Shown here: positions 1-6,715 of the stretch, one piece after another
Numbering within the stretch: the stretch's first letter is position 1
Layout: every line of letters starts with the position of its first letter
Source of the DNA: CAYFMH01 sp964344165
GTDB lineage: Bacteria > Patescibacteriota > Gracilibacteria > UBA4473
Reading direction: 5' to 3'
DNA: 22,580 bases
NCBI GenBank assembly: GCA_964344165.1
Contig: CAYFMH010000022.1
Location: 1-22,580 of the forward strand
The notes under the pieces: model-generated
Told to the model about the DNA's origin: nothing
The model's input: only the letters and a program-made list of their open reading frames with translations
The model's database searches: none
Program-made: the position numbers and the translations under genes

Positions 1-141
1 GTGTTATCCTTTCTTATCAGTTCTTTTCTGCTTTTTAATTTCGATATTCGGGTACTTTCTCACACATTGATAGATTCTCCGTAGTGATTTTGACAAAAAT
101 AAAACTTTAAAAATTCAAAACCGCCAAGATTGACAATTGAT

Positions 142-1146
142 CTAATACCTCGCCACCTGATTTCCCGTAAAATTCTTCATCGTCTCGTCAATCAGCCGAG
201 CGAGCTCATTTACAAAAGGCAAAAAACTTTCCGCTTTTCCTTTGGCTTTCTCCACCTGCCGAGACGCCAAATACAGATTTTCTACCCCAGCGAGATTGTG
301 CCCATGACGGAAGTACCGCAGGCTTTCGGCCAGATAGGTCATCGCCCGAGAAACATACCGAGCCGCGACCGCTTCTGAGTTATTTTTGATACGAGTGAGC
401 TCTCGATTGAGTTTTACAATTTTTCGCAGCCTCATCTCTGCCTCATCCTGTTTGCCGGACTGGAGAAGCTGGAGAAACTGCTGGATTTCCCCCTGCAGCT
501 CTACAAAGGTACGAGTCAGCGTATCCCCATGAAAAAGATGCAATTGCCGATACGCCATAATCCCGACCTCTCTTCTACTGAGCGCTTTGTAGGGATGATA
601 AAACTTATCTGAGGGGAGATGCGCAATCTGGTATTTTTTGGCATAGGCGAAATGCGGCGCAAACCAGGCATCCGCCGGTATATCCATCGCGATGTTCCGA
701 GTTCGTGAAAAGTACGGCCCGAAGTCCACCTTGGTCGCCCGAAAAAGAAACGCTAAAAACTCCGCCTTCCCGACCGCATCATTTGGTCGAAAAAAATCAG
801 ACTTATTGATAATCACCCGTCGATTGACAGCTTCATGAACAATTGGCGCAAACCAAGCATTTGGATCAACATCAGCGTAATAAGTCTCTCCTCCAAAGTC
901 CTCTGGAATTACAAATCCCCCCGCCCGCATAGCGATCGTCAGGGCTTCAGCTCTGGTGACGATTTTTTCTGGATGAAAGTTTCCATCCTGGTAGGGCGTC
1001 ATCACCCCCACCTCACGCAGATGCACAAAAGAGTGATGATAAGGATCATCTACAGAGATATCTCCATACGCAAAAGTAGTGCTGGCAATGAAGAATGAGA
1101 TAAAAAAAGAAAAACAACGCCAGTCAAATATACACCTACGCCACAA
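142..1146 (-). CDS. Secreted SLH-domain protein with helical C-terminal domain
   Basis: Surface protein probably held to the cell wall or S-layer by three SLH repeats. The repeats carry the usual signs: F/Y-x-D-V with a W-F-A-P box, G-x-F-x-P-x-x-x-x-T-R-A-E in the first, and W-F-A-P-H with L-S-R-R-E in the last. They are followed by about 130 charged residues predicted helical (Q/E/K/R-rich), of unknown role. The reading frame is open to position 1263, with ATGs at 1260 and 1233. I prefer TTG at 1146 because it places a short basic n-region (WRR) before a hydrophobic stretch ending STTFA-YG, a good signal peptide. The promoter at 1269-1296 would also start the transcript near 1262, leaving almost no leader for an ATG at 1260. 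No Shine-Dalgarno supports any of the three. It is divergent from the large SLH fusion gene, which suggests shared control and a shared location. Confidence 0.8.
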   Translation of the reverse strand: MWRRCIFDWRCFSFFISFFIASTTFAYGDISVDDPYHHSFVHLREVGVMTPYQDGNFHPEKIVTRAEALTIAMRAGGFVIPEDFGGETYYADVDPNAWFAPIVHEAVNRRVIINKSDFFRPNDAVGKAEFLAFLFRATKVDFGPYFSRTRNIAMDIPADAWFAPHFAYAKKYQIAHLPSDKFYHPYKALSRREVGIMAYRQLHLFHGDTLTRTFVELQGEIQQFLQLLQSGKQDEAEMRLRKIVKLNRELTRIKNNSEAVAARYVSRAMTYLAESLRYFRHGHNLAGVENLYLASRQVEKAKGKAESFLPFVNELARLIDETMKNFTGNQVARY

Positions 1147-1207
1147 CTTTGGGGAATTATCAAAATTACGGAAAAAAAACAGAGCCTTCTGAAACTTTGT
1201 TCCCTGG

Positions 1208-1250
1208 CTTCGGTGCATACAACGAATACTCATTTTAGACACTAATGTGT
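1208..1250. repeat. 43-nt conserved motif, copy 1 (CTTCGGTGCATAC...ACAC-N4-GTGT)
   Basis: Begins CTTCGGTGCATAC and ends with the short inverted repeat ACACTAATGTGT, 31 nt apart start to start. The same two blocks occur at 11196-11239 with 32-nt spacing, just before rmuC. Here the motif lies in the divergent region between the two SLH genes, inside the probable leader of the minus gene. Function is unknown: it could be a regulatory site, a small RNA element or a short interspersed repeat. Confidence 0.6.
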
Positions 1251-1268
1251 TTAGATGCATCAACTTTG

Positions 1269-1296
1269 AGTATAATTTTTGTTCTCATTTGGTCAA
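1269..1296 (-). promoter_or_regulatory. Sigma70-type promoter of the minus-strand SLH gene
   Basis: On the minus strand, -35 TTGACC (1291-1296) and -10 TATACT (1269-1274) are separated by 16 nt. Transcription would begin near 1262. The upstream edge touches an imperfect palindrome (1294-1320, arms CAACTTTTTT and AAAAAAGAGTTG around GTAC), which could be an operator for the divergent pair. Confidence 0.55.
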
Positions 1297-1402
1297 CTTT
1301 TTTGTACAAAAAAAGAGTTGCATTTTTAGACGATTAATTTTCTTTCACAAATTAATACGCAAGAATTGAATTTTTCTTTTTTATTTTTTAAGATCCCCCC
1401 AG

Positions 1403-4400
1403 ATGAAACAAAAACTATTTTTTCTTTTTACTTTTGCCTTCCTCCCACTGGCTTCTCACGCCAAATTTGTTGATATGGACGTCACGCATCCTCACTTTCA
1501 TGCTATTAAATTTTTGGACGACGAAGACATCATCCGTGGATATGAAATGGAAGACGGGACTTATTTTCGAGCAAGACAAAAGGTGAACCGGGCCGAAGCA
1601 CTCAAGATGCTCCTCCTCGCGGCAGAGATTCCCATGGATCCAAAGGCCAAAAAAACTTTTCCCGATGTGGACAAAAACGCCTGGTTTGCCGACTACGTAC
1701 ACACCGCTGCCAATAAAAATATTGTAAAAGGATTTACCGACGGGAACTTCCACCCAGAAAAACAAGTCTCCCGAGCGGAATTTCTCAAAATGCTCACCCT
1801 GAGTTTTGATATTCCTTTTGAGGAGATGGAAGATCCAGAAGAATGGTTTGATCCCTACTTCGGTGTAGCAGAAAATTTTCGAATTGTGGACGAACCAGAC
1901 CTCTCTCCCTACGAATCTCTCTCCAGAGGAGACATCGCAGAGTACATCTATCGAGCTCATATTTTGAAAACTAATCGGTTTGAAACAAAGTATGTTTATT
2001 CTGGATCAGGAAGTGCCAGCTACTATGACCAAGGATTTGCTGGGAACCCCACCGCCTCTGGAGAAATCTACGATCCAATGGACATGACGGTCGCTCATCG
2101 GATTTTACCTTTTGGCACTCGGCTCAAAATCTGGAAATGGAGTCCCTCCTGGAGTTGGGATGACAAAGATTTCATTGTGGTGAGAGTCAACGACCGAGGC
2201 CCTTATCATGAGGATCGGATTCTCGATCTCTCTCGAAAGGCTTTTGAAAGTTTGGCTCCAACCTCCCGGGGGGTGATTGATGTCATCTTCGAAGTTTATT
2301 CTGACAACCTCACCGTCCAACCAACCATTCCCGAACAAATCCGTCCCACGCTCGAAGAAGAAACCAAAGAAGAAGGCGTCCCAGAAATCATCGCGAGAGA
2401 ATTTGAATCTGGACGTACCAGATCTGGAAGTCCTTCTCCAGAGACCGCAGAGGGTAAGAAGCCATTTATCAAAAAAAAAACGAAGAAGCTCGTCCGAAAA
2501 AAATCTAAGCCTCCGCTTACTCCAAACCGGTTAAAAGGACAGATCAATTATCTGCACAATGACTTTTTTCCGCATATCACACTCAGACGCCCAATCCCAC
2601 AAAAGGTCGTCCTCGGGACAGTCATCCAGGTCGGAGGAACCGTGAAAGAAAAAGGAAAGAAAAAAGCCACCATCTTCGCCCAAGATCTAGATACAAATAA
2701 ACAACGACAATTCACCGGACCGGTGTCAGGAGACAATTTTTCAATTTCGGTACCGATGCTCGAGTCAGGGAATTTTCATCTAGGAGTTGTTTTTGATGAT
2801 GAAAGACAATCCAAGGTCGGCCGAATCGAAGTGGCCAAAAATAAGTACTATCGAAAGTTTCCCGCCACAGACAAAAAATTCGTTTCCTCACTTGATGCGC
2901 AAGTCGTACCCGAAGAATCCCGCGTGGTTTTCAACTGGGCCAGTGGCGAGAACCGGCTCACAAAAATTATTTTTTCTCAGGGAAATAATAAATCCCCGCT
3001 CCTGATCGGAGACCAAGTCTCCCACCTCTCACTCCCCTATGCTTTTTTTGATCGGTTCAAATCAAATCGAAACATCGCAATCGATATCTTCCAGGCGGAC
3101 TCAGAGGATGGCACCCTCGAGACACAAACCACCAATTGGCAACAATCCGCATACAGAAACTACGTCCTGGCCCCAGGATTTCCGGATACAGAAAAAGAAT
3201 CCATCTCGGTTCACAAATTCCCAAGGTTTCTCAAAAACCTAAATCCTGTGAAACTTGATGGAAAAATCTTGGCTCCCGATGTGCAGATCCCAAATCATAT
3301 CTTCCTCGTGAAACCGGAAGGTATGGTCGAGCAAATTCCAATGCAAAAATCTGGCGACCATTTTTCTTTTGAATTTACGCCAAAAAGTTACGGTACCTAC
3401 ATACTGGAGATCGTTTCTGATCAGGGAGAGATCCTCTTCAACCGGGGGATGTATATTTATAAAAAAATGGTTCTCCCCGTCACCGCTTGGGACCAGACCT
3501 TCGTGCGATCAGAATCCGCCGTGGGCGTGAGAAACTGGATCAATCAGTTGAGAAAAAAATACCGAAAACATGTCTATACTGGTGACACCAGACTGGATGA
3601 ATTTGCTCAGCACTACGCTGACCGCATGGCAAGAGAAAAATTTATCTCCCACACAACACCAGAAGGACTCACCTTCCGAGAACGCCTGAAGGCCGCAAAC
3701 ATGCTCGGAGAATTTGCCGAAAATCTCGGCTACGGATCTACCCTCGAACTTGCGCTGCATGGGTTAGAAAATTCTGCCTCTCATCGAGCCAATCTCCTGA
3801 GTGAACGATGGGAACGAGTCGGAATAGGGATCGCAAAAAACGTGAAAGGAGAATTTTATGTGGTGCAAATCTTTAGTAAAAATCCACATGGAAAAGGTCT
3901 GGTTCCAAAAGTCCCCACCACAGCGGCAGAAAAACTTGCTTACGAAATCGAAGAAATCAAAAAAGCCAATGCGCTCTATCTCCGAGCGTACGAAATTATC
4001 AACGAAGCCAAAAATGCTGATGTAAGTCTGTCACATCTTCTTTTGCAAATCTTGGCAACAGCTGAAAATCACATGGAAGTGGCCACTCGAAAAAATGGCC
4101 CCGAACTGGCCGTCCGAAAAAAGATCTGGCTTCTCTGGAAAAAAGCTCAAGTTCTAATAGAAAAATGTGAAAAAACCAAAAACTGCAGCAAAGATGCTAA
4201 ATTCGTATTTTTCCTGAAAAACTTAACCACACAACTCGAATCCCAATGGAACAATTGGAGTGAAAATCCACCATTTGAACATAAATACCAAACCGCTTCT
4301 AAGGCTTATCAGGAAGTAGAAAAATTTACTTATCTAAACCGGAAAACTCAATCGCATCTTGACTCAAAAGATCGAGAAAGAATTGCAAAAGCCATGGGGC

Positions 4401-4678
4401 AAAATTTTTCATTTAAAATTTTTCTCAAAAGCAAAGAAATCCTGGAAAACTTCTGTCCAAATGTCGATGAAAAAATCCAAAAAAAATATCCAGAAGAGTA
4501 TGGAGCCTGGTGTAATGAAAAAAGTCAAAAATCTCTCGATCTCCTCAAATATCAGTTTGAACGAAACATTAGCATCCCTCTAAAATACTGTAATAATTAT
4601 ATTCAGATGGTCGGCAACCATTGCTCAGAACTAAATCATGAATACCAGCGATTTCGAGCAGAATTTTTGGGAAATTAA
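1403..4678 (+). CDS. SLH-RlpA(DPBB)-CAP multidomain secreted protein, 1091 aa
   Basis: Signal peptide 1-20 (cut after SHA). Three SLH repeats follow at about 21-185 (V-N-R-A-E-A, N-A-W-F-A-D-Y, F-T-D-G-N-F-H-P-E, V-S-R-A-E-F). An RlpA-type double-psi beta-barrel lies at about 196-300, with V-N-D-R-G-P at 262-267 and R-I-L-D-L-S-R at 272-278. A Lys-rich linker sits at 350-380, then probable beta-sandwich modules. A CAP/SCP domain spans about 700-830 with F-I-S-H750-T-T-P, A-E-N-L-G-Y and H794-R-A-N-L. A helical tail to 1091 holds all six cysteines (922, 928, 1018, 1037, 1063, 1074). Family knowledge: SLH anchors to the wall, RlpA barrels act on or bind septal peptidoglycan, and bacterial CAP domains are secreted proteins of varied role. 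The combination suggests an envelope-remodelling or surface factor; that is inference. The ATG follows an AT-rich leader without Shine-Dalgarno. The stop overlaps the convergent next gene by 4 bp. Confidence 0.88.
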   Translation: MKQKLFFLFTFAFLPLASHAKFVDMDVTHPHFHAIKFLDDEDIIRGYEMEDGTYFRARQKVNRAEALKMLLLAAEIPMDPKAKKTFPDVDKNAWFADYVHTAANKNIVKGFTDGNFHPEKQVSRAEFLKMLTLSFDIPFEEMEDPEEWFDPYFGVAENFRIVDEPDLSPYESLSRGDIAEYIYRAHILKTNRFETKYVYSGSGSASYYDQGFAGNPTASGEIYDPMDMTVAHRILPFGTRLKIWKWSPSWSWDDKDFIVVRVNDRGPYHEDRILDLSRKAFESLAPTSRGVIDVIFEVYSDNLTVQPTIPEQIRPTLEEETKEEGVPEIIAREFESGRTRSGSPSPETAEGKKPFIKKKTKKLVRKKSKPPLTPNRLKGQINYLHNDFFPHITLRRPIPQKVVLGTVIQVGGTVKEKGKKKATIFAQDLDTNKQRQFTGPVSGDNFSISVPMLESGNFHLGVVFDDERQSKVGRIEVAKNKYYRKFPATDKKFVSSLDAQVVPEESRVVFNWASGENRLTKIIFSQGNNKSPLLIGDQVSHLSLPYAFFDRFKSNRNIAIDIFQADSEDGTLETQTTNWQQSAYRNYVLAPGFPDTEKESISVHKFPRFLKNLNPVKLDGKILAPDVQIPNHIFLVKPEGMVEQIPMQKSGDHFSFEFTPKSYGTYILEIVSDQGEILFNRGMYIYKKMVLPVTAWDQTFVRSESAVGVRNWINQLRKKYRKHVYTGDTRLDEFAQHYADRMAREKFISHTTPEGLTFRERLKAANMLGEFAENLGYGSTLELALHGLENSASHRANLLSERWERVGIGIAKNVKGEFYVVQIFSKNPHGKGLVPKVPTTAAEKLAYEIEEIKKANALYLRAYEIINEAKNADVSLSHLLLQILATAENHMEVATRKNGPELAVRKKIWLLWKKAQVLIEKCEKTKNCSKDAKFVFFLKNLTTQLESQWNNWSENPPFEHKYQTASKAYQEVEKFTYLNRKTQSHLDSKDRERIAKAMGQNFSFKIFLKSKEILENFCPNVDEKIQKKYPEEYGAWCNEKSQKSLDLLKYQFERNISIPLKYCNNYIQMVGNHCSELNHEYQRFRAEFLGN

Positions 4679-5193
4679 ATTCTTTTTCTTGTGTCTGCAA
4701 TAAGAACCGTGTTAACTGTTATTTTTTCATTTAAATCTAATCCAACCTCCTCCAATGACAAACCAAAATGATTAGCCGCTAAACTGAGGAAAAATGAACT
4801 AAATTCTCCTGTTTCTTTCAGTCCTGAAATAATATTTTGTACTATCTCTTGCCGAAACTGAGGATCTGGTCTATACCGAAAACCTGCTGCTAATTCTTTT
4901 AGGGCGTCATTAACAACAGTTATTTCTCCTTTTTTAGCTACTTTTAATAAAATATTACAAGTAGCTTCCATTGATTCTTTTCCTTCTTTTTCACTTTCTT
5001 TTAATTCATCCTTTAAAATCAAGATTTCACGAATTCTTGGCTTCAAAGCATCGATAACTTCTCGTATTACCCTTTTTCCTAAGCAAGAGCCATCTTTTTC
5101 TCCAAGAAATATTAAATTTATCTCTTCCTCCGACATTTGAGATGCCTCCTCTGGAGTTAAAGAAACTAATGAAGGCTTAAATCGAATTGACAT
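4675..5193 (-). CDS. Hypothetical protein, 172 aa, helical
   Basis: I do not recognise this protein. It is acidic and probably mostly alpha-helical, with repeated E/K stretches (residues about 60-85) and a hydrophobic heptad-like segment near the C-terminus. It has no signal peptide or membrane span. The frame is open to a TTG at 5229, but ATG at 5193 (MSIRFKPSL) is chosen because the upstream part overlaps a TATACT box, the likely -10. The stop TAA shares 4 bp with the stop of the convergent SLH fusion gene, so no terminator separates the two. Confidence 0.65.
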   Translation of the reverse strand: MSIRFKPSLVSLTPEEASQMSEEEINLIFLGEKDGSCLGKRVIREVIDALKPRIREILILKDELKESEKEGKESMEATCNILLKVAKKGEITVVNDALKELAAGFRYRPDPQFRQEIVQNIISGLKETGEFSSFFLSLAANHFGLSLEEVGLDLNEKITVNTVLIADTRKRI

Positions 5194-5265
5194 GTTAAAA
5201 ACGGCTAAAGTTAGTATACAGCATAACAATTAAACAAAAAAAGTCAAGCTTTTTTCCAATGAATT

Positions 5266-5290
5266 AAAAAAAAGCAGCGCCTCCCTCGCT
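5266..5290 (-). terminator. Possible terminator after the coiled-coil gene
   Basis: Read on the minus strand, a short stem AGCG/CGCT around AGGGAGG is followed by GC and a run of eight T. It lies 35 nt past the stop of the gene ending at 5325. The stem is short, so this is tentative. Confidence 0.35.
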
Positions 5291-5324
5291 CCTTTTCTCT
5301 TTTTTTCGAAACCTCAAAGCTCAA

Positions 5325-5633
5325 TTATTTCAAAAAATCCTCAGCATCCAACTTTCCCAGCATCGCCTTCGCTATTTTTCGGGATTGATCGATCTTTTTT
5401 GAAGCTTCCTGTGCCAGCGAATTTCTCGCTTCACGCACTTTTTTGAGTTGAGCTTCCAATTTCTCGATCTTTGCTTCGTACTGATCAAATTTTCGAAGCC
5501 ATACATTCAGCGTTCTTGGCTTTTCAGCCTCAGCAATCCCTTTAAATACGCCGGGATGTTTACGGTGTCCGTTTAAAAATGCCGAAATCTTGGCACGAAG
5601 TCCGACTACGGAGACAAATCGTTCTTTTTTCAT
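5325..5633 (-). CDS. Small basic coiled-coil protein, 102 aa
   Basis: No family recognised. Residues 1-50 form a basic globular part (M-K-K-E-R-F-V-S-V, G-H-R-K-H-P-G-V-F). Residues about 50-90 form a clear coiled coil (Y-E-A-K-I-E-K-L-E-A-Q-L-K-K-V), and the end is acidic (A-E-D-F-L-K). The ATG at 5633 is chosen over an in-frame upstream start because it follows an A/T-rich leader and lies 40 nt below a good promoter whose spacer is a perfect palindrome. Size, charge and that palindrome would fit a small DNA-binding autoregulator, but no DNA-binding motif is visible, so this is speculation. Confidence 0.6.
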   Translation of the reverse strand: MKKERFVSVVGLRAKISAFLNGHRKHPGVFKGIAEAEKPRTLNVWLRKFDQYEAKIEKLEAQLKKVREARNSLAQEASKKIDQSRKIAKAMLGKLDAEDFLK

Positions 5634-5672
5634 TTTTTTTGGTTTAGGAAATAAAGAAGAGAACTGGCGCTC

Positions 5673-5701
5673 ATTATAGCACATTTTAAAATGTATTTCA
5701 A
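5673..5701 (-). promoter_or_regulatory. Promoter with palindromic operator-like spacer
   Basis: On the minus strand, -35 TTGAAA (5696-5701), a 17-nt spacer and -10 TATAAT (5673-5678). The spacer contains the perfect 14-bp palindrome ACATTTTAAAATGT (5681-5694), placed where a repressor would block RNA polymerase. It drives the gene starting at 5633. Confidence 0.65.
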
Positions 5702-5887
5702 ATTTTAAAAGTTCTGTTTTTTATGTTTGTAGGAGGTGTTTCAAAAATTTGCAGCAGAGTTTTGAACAAGAAAGGGAGGGGTTAGAATTTTTTGCACCAT
5801 GCCTTCGGAAAAAAATATAGGGGGGAAAATTCGATTAGATCCTATTTTTGAAATATCAGAAATGTCTGAATTGAGTTTTTTGGGGAA

Positions 5888-6160
5888 TTAAACAAAAAAG
5901 CTTTCCCCATGTTCTCTAGGAGGATGATGTAATTGTCTAAAAGATACAAACCTTCCTCCTCTCAAATCGCCATTGAACCAAAGATGACCAACTGGCATAT
6001 CTTCTGTTGTACAAGCTTCTCCCTCTTCAATCACTCCAAAACGCATGTTTTTGTAAATTACTGCTAAGGTTTTTGCAGAAGTCACTAATACCTCCCCTTT
6101 CAAAGATTCAACATCCTCTACCGAAAGTGGATCATGATATTCATACAAAAATCTATCCAA
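5888..6160 (-). CDS. Hypothetical protein, 90 aa
   Basis: Not recognised. Acidic N-terminal half, then a V-L-V-T-S-A-K-T-L-A-V-I strand-like segment and a G-D-L-R-G-G-R-F turn, ending in an H/P-rich tail; probably a small alpha/beta protein. There is no in-frame ATG upstream. The TTG start at 6160 is supported by GGAG five bases before it, one of the few Shine-Dalgarno-like sites in the window, and by a strong promoter (6192-6219) that would start the transcript about 25-30 nt upstream. Confidence 0.6.
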   Translation of the reverse strand: MDRFLYEYHDPLSVEDVESLKGEVLVTSAKTLAVIYKNMRFGVIEEGEACTTEDMPVGHLWFNGDLRGGRFVSFRQLHHPPREHGESFFV

Positions 6161-6165
6161 GGCGG

Positions 6166-6169
6166 CTCC
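6166..6169 (-). promoter_or_regulatory. Ribosome binding site GGAG deciding a TTG start
   Basis: GGAG on the minus strand, 5 nt before the TTG at 6160-6158. Most other genes here lack such a site, so this one helps fix the start of the 90-residue protein. Confidence 0.5.
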
Positions 6170-6191
6170 ATCTATAAATTTTATCGCACTG

Positions 6192-6219
6192 ATAATACGC
6201 CAAGATCAATAAAAGTCAA
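6192..6219 (-). promoter_or_regulatory. Promoter of the 90-aa hypothetical gene
   Basis: On the minus strand, -35 TTGACT (6214-6219), 16-nt spacer, -10 TATTAT (6192-6197). Good match to the sigma70 consensus, 30 nt before the TTG start. Confidence 0.6.
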
Positions 6220-6258
6220 GTTGTTTTTTATCAAGCCTTTTTTATAGTCACGTCATCT

Positions 6259-6340
6259 TTCGTGATTCGAACTTCGTTATTCGTTTTTCGAAAAATTAAA
6301 ATTCCCAAATTGATAATTGTTAATTGATAATTGAAGATTG
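6259..6340. repeat. Two degenerate short-motif arrays upstream of gatC
   Basis: 6259-6290 repeats TTCG every few bases (TTCGTGATTCG, TTCGTTATTCG, TTTTTCG). 6309-6340 repeats TTGATAATTG with variants (TGATAATTG, TTAATTGATAATTG, AAGATTG). They fill the gap before gatC. Function unknown; similar degenerate arrays with other motifs lie elsewhere in the window. Confidence 0.55.
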
Positions 6341-6343
6341 AAT

Positions 6344-6628
6344 ATGATTACCACTGACGAAGTCCGTCACATCGCCAAACTAGCAAAAATAAAACTCACC
6401 GACGCAGAAGTAGAAAAATTCACCGGACAACTGGGAAATATCCTGGATTTTTTTGCACAACTGCAGGAAGTCAACACAGATGATGTCGCAGAGACTGCTC
6501 AGGTCACAGGACTGGAGAACGTCACCCGACCAGACGAGATTGAAATCACAGAGAACCTCGATGCCTATCTCGAGGAATCTCCTCATGAGATCGAAGATCA
6601 TAGTGTGAAGATACCGAAAATAATGTAA
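6344..6628 (+). CDS. gatC: Asp-tRNA(Asn)/Glu-tRNA(Gln) amidotransferase subunit C
   Basis: GatC belongs to the GatCAB complex, which amidates Asp-tRNA(Asn) and Glu-tRNA(Gln). It wraps around GatA and stabilises the A-B interface in the cytoplasm. The protein has the family's full length (94 aa) and its typical pattern: an N-terminal helix D-E-V-R-H-I-A-K-L-A-K-I-K-L, then L-x-x-I-L-D-F-F-x-Q-L-x-x-V-x-T-D, and the C-terminal belt R-P-D-E...H-S-V-K-I-P-K-I. The ATG at 6344 is used; an in-frame TTG two codons earlier is less likely. gatA follows, separated by a hairpin repeat. gatB is not in this window. Confidence 0.9.
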   Translation: MITTDEVRHIAKLAKIKLTDAEVEKFTGQLGNILDFFAQLQEVNTDDVAETAQVTGLENVTRPDEIEITENLDAYLEESPHEIEDHSVKIPKIM

Positions 6629-6642
6629 TAAATTCCGACTTC

Positions 6643-6665
6643 TCTCCCCTTAGTTTAAGGGGAGA
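6643..6665. repeat. Hairpin repeat between gatC and gatA
   Basis: Perfect 10-bp stem TCTCCCCTTA/TAAGGGGAGA with loop GTT, followed by TGGCTGAAAGCCAGAAGGG, itself partly self-complementary (GGCT/AGCC). TAAGGGGAGAT is shared with the DUF559 cassette repeat near 12478-12488, so this is probably a solo member of the same repeat family. Confidence 0.6.
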
Positions 6666-6715
6666 TGGCTGAAAGCCAGAAGGGATATAATAAACGAACA
6701 TTCAAATTTAAAAAA

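Noticed and set aside
1147..1263. 39-residue extension of the minus SLH protein before its signal peptide
   Set aside because: It would place an odd basic/aromatic stretch ahead of the signal peptide, overlap the conserved 43-nt motif, and leave almost no mRNA leader below the promoter. Not fully excluded.
5799..5891. 30-codon plus-strand frame MPSEKNIGG...FLGN before the 90-aa gene's end
   Set aside because: Very short; the purine-rich AGGGAGGGG is too far from the ATG, and the frame runs into the convergent minus gene. No promoter or family support.
6665..6715. N-terminal extension of GatA from an ATG at 6665
   Set aside because: The residues are encoded by the hairpin repeat tail, and GatA homology begins at MELTTKTLAEL (6716).
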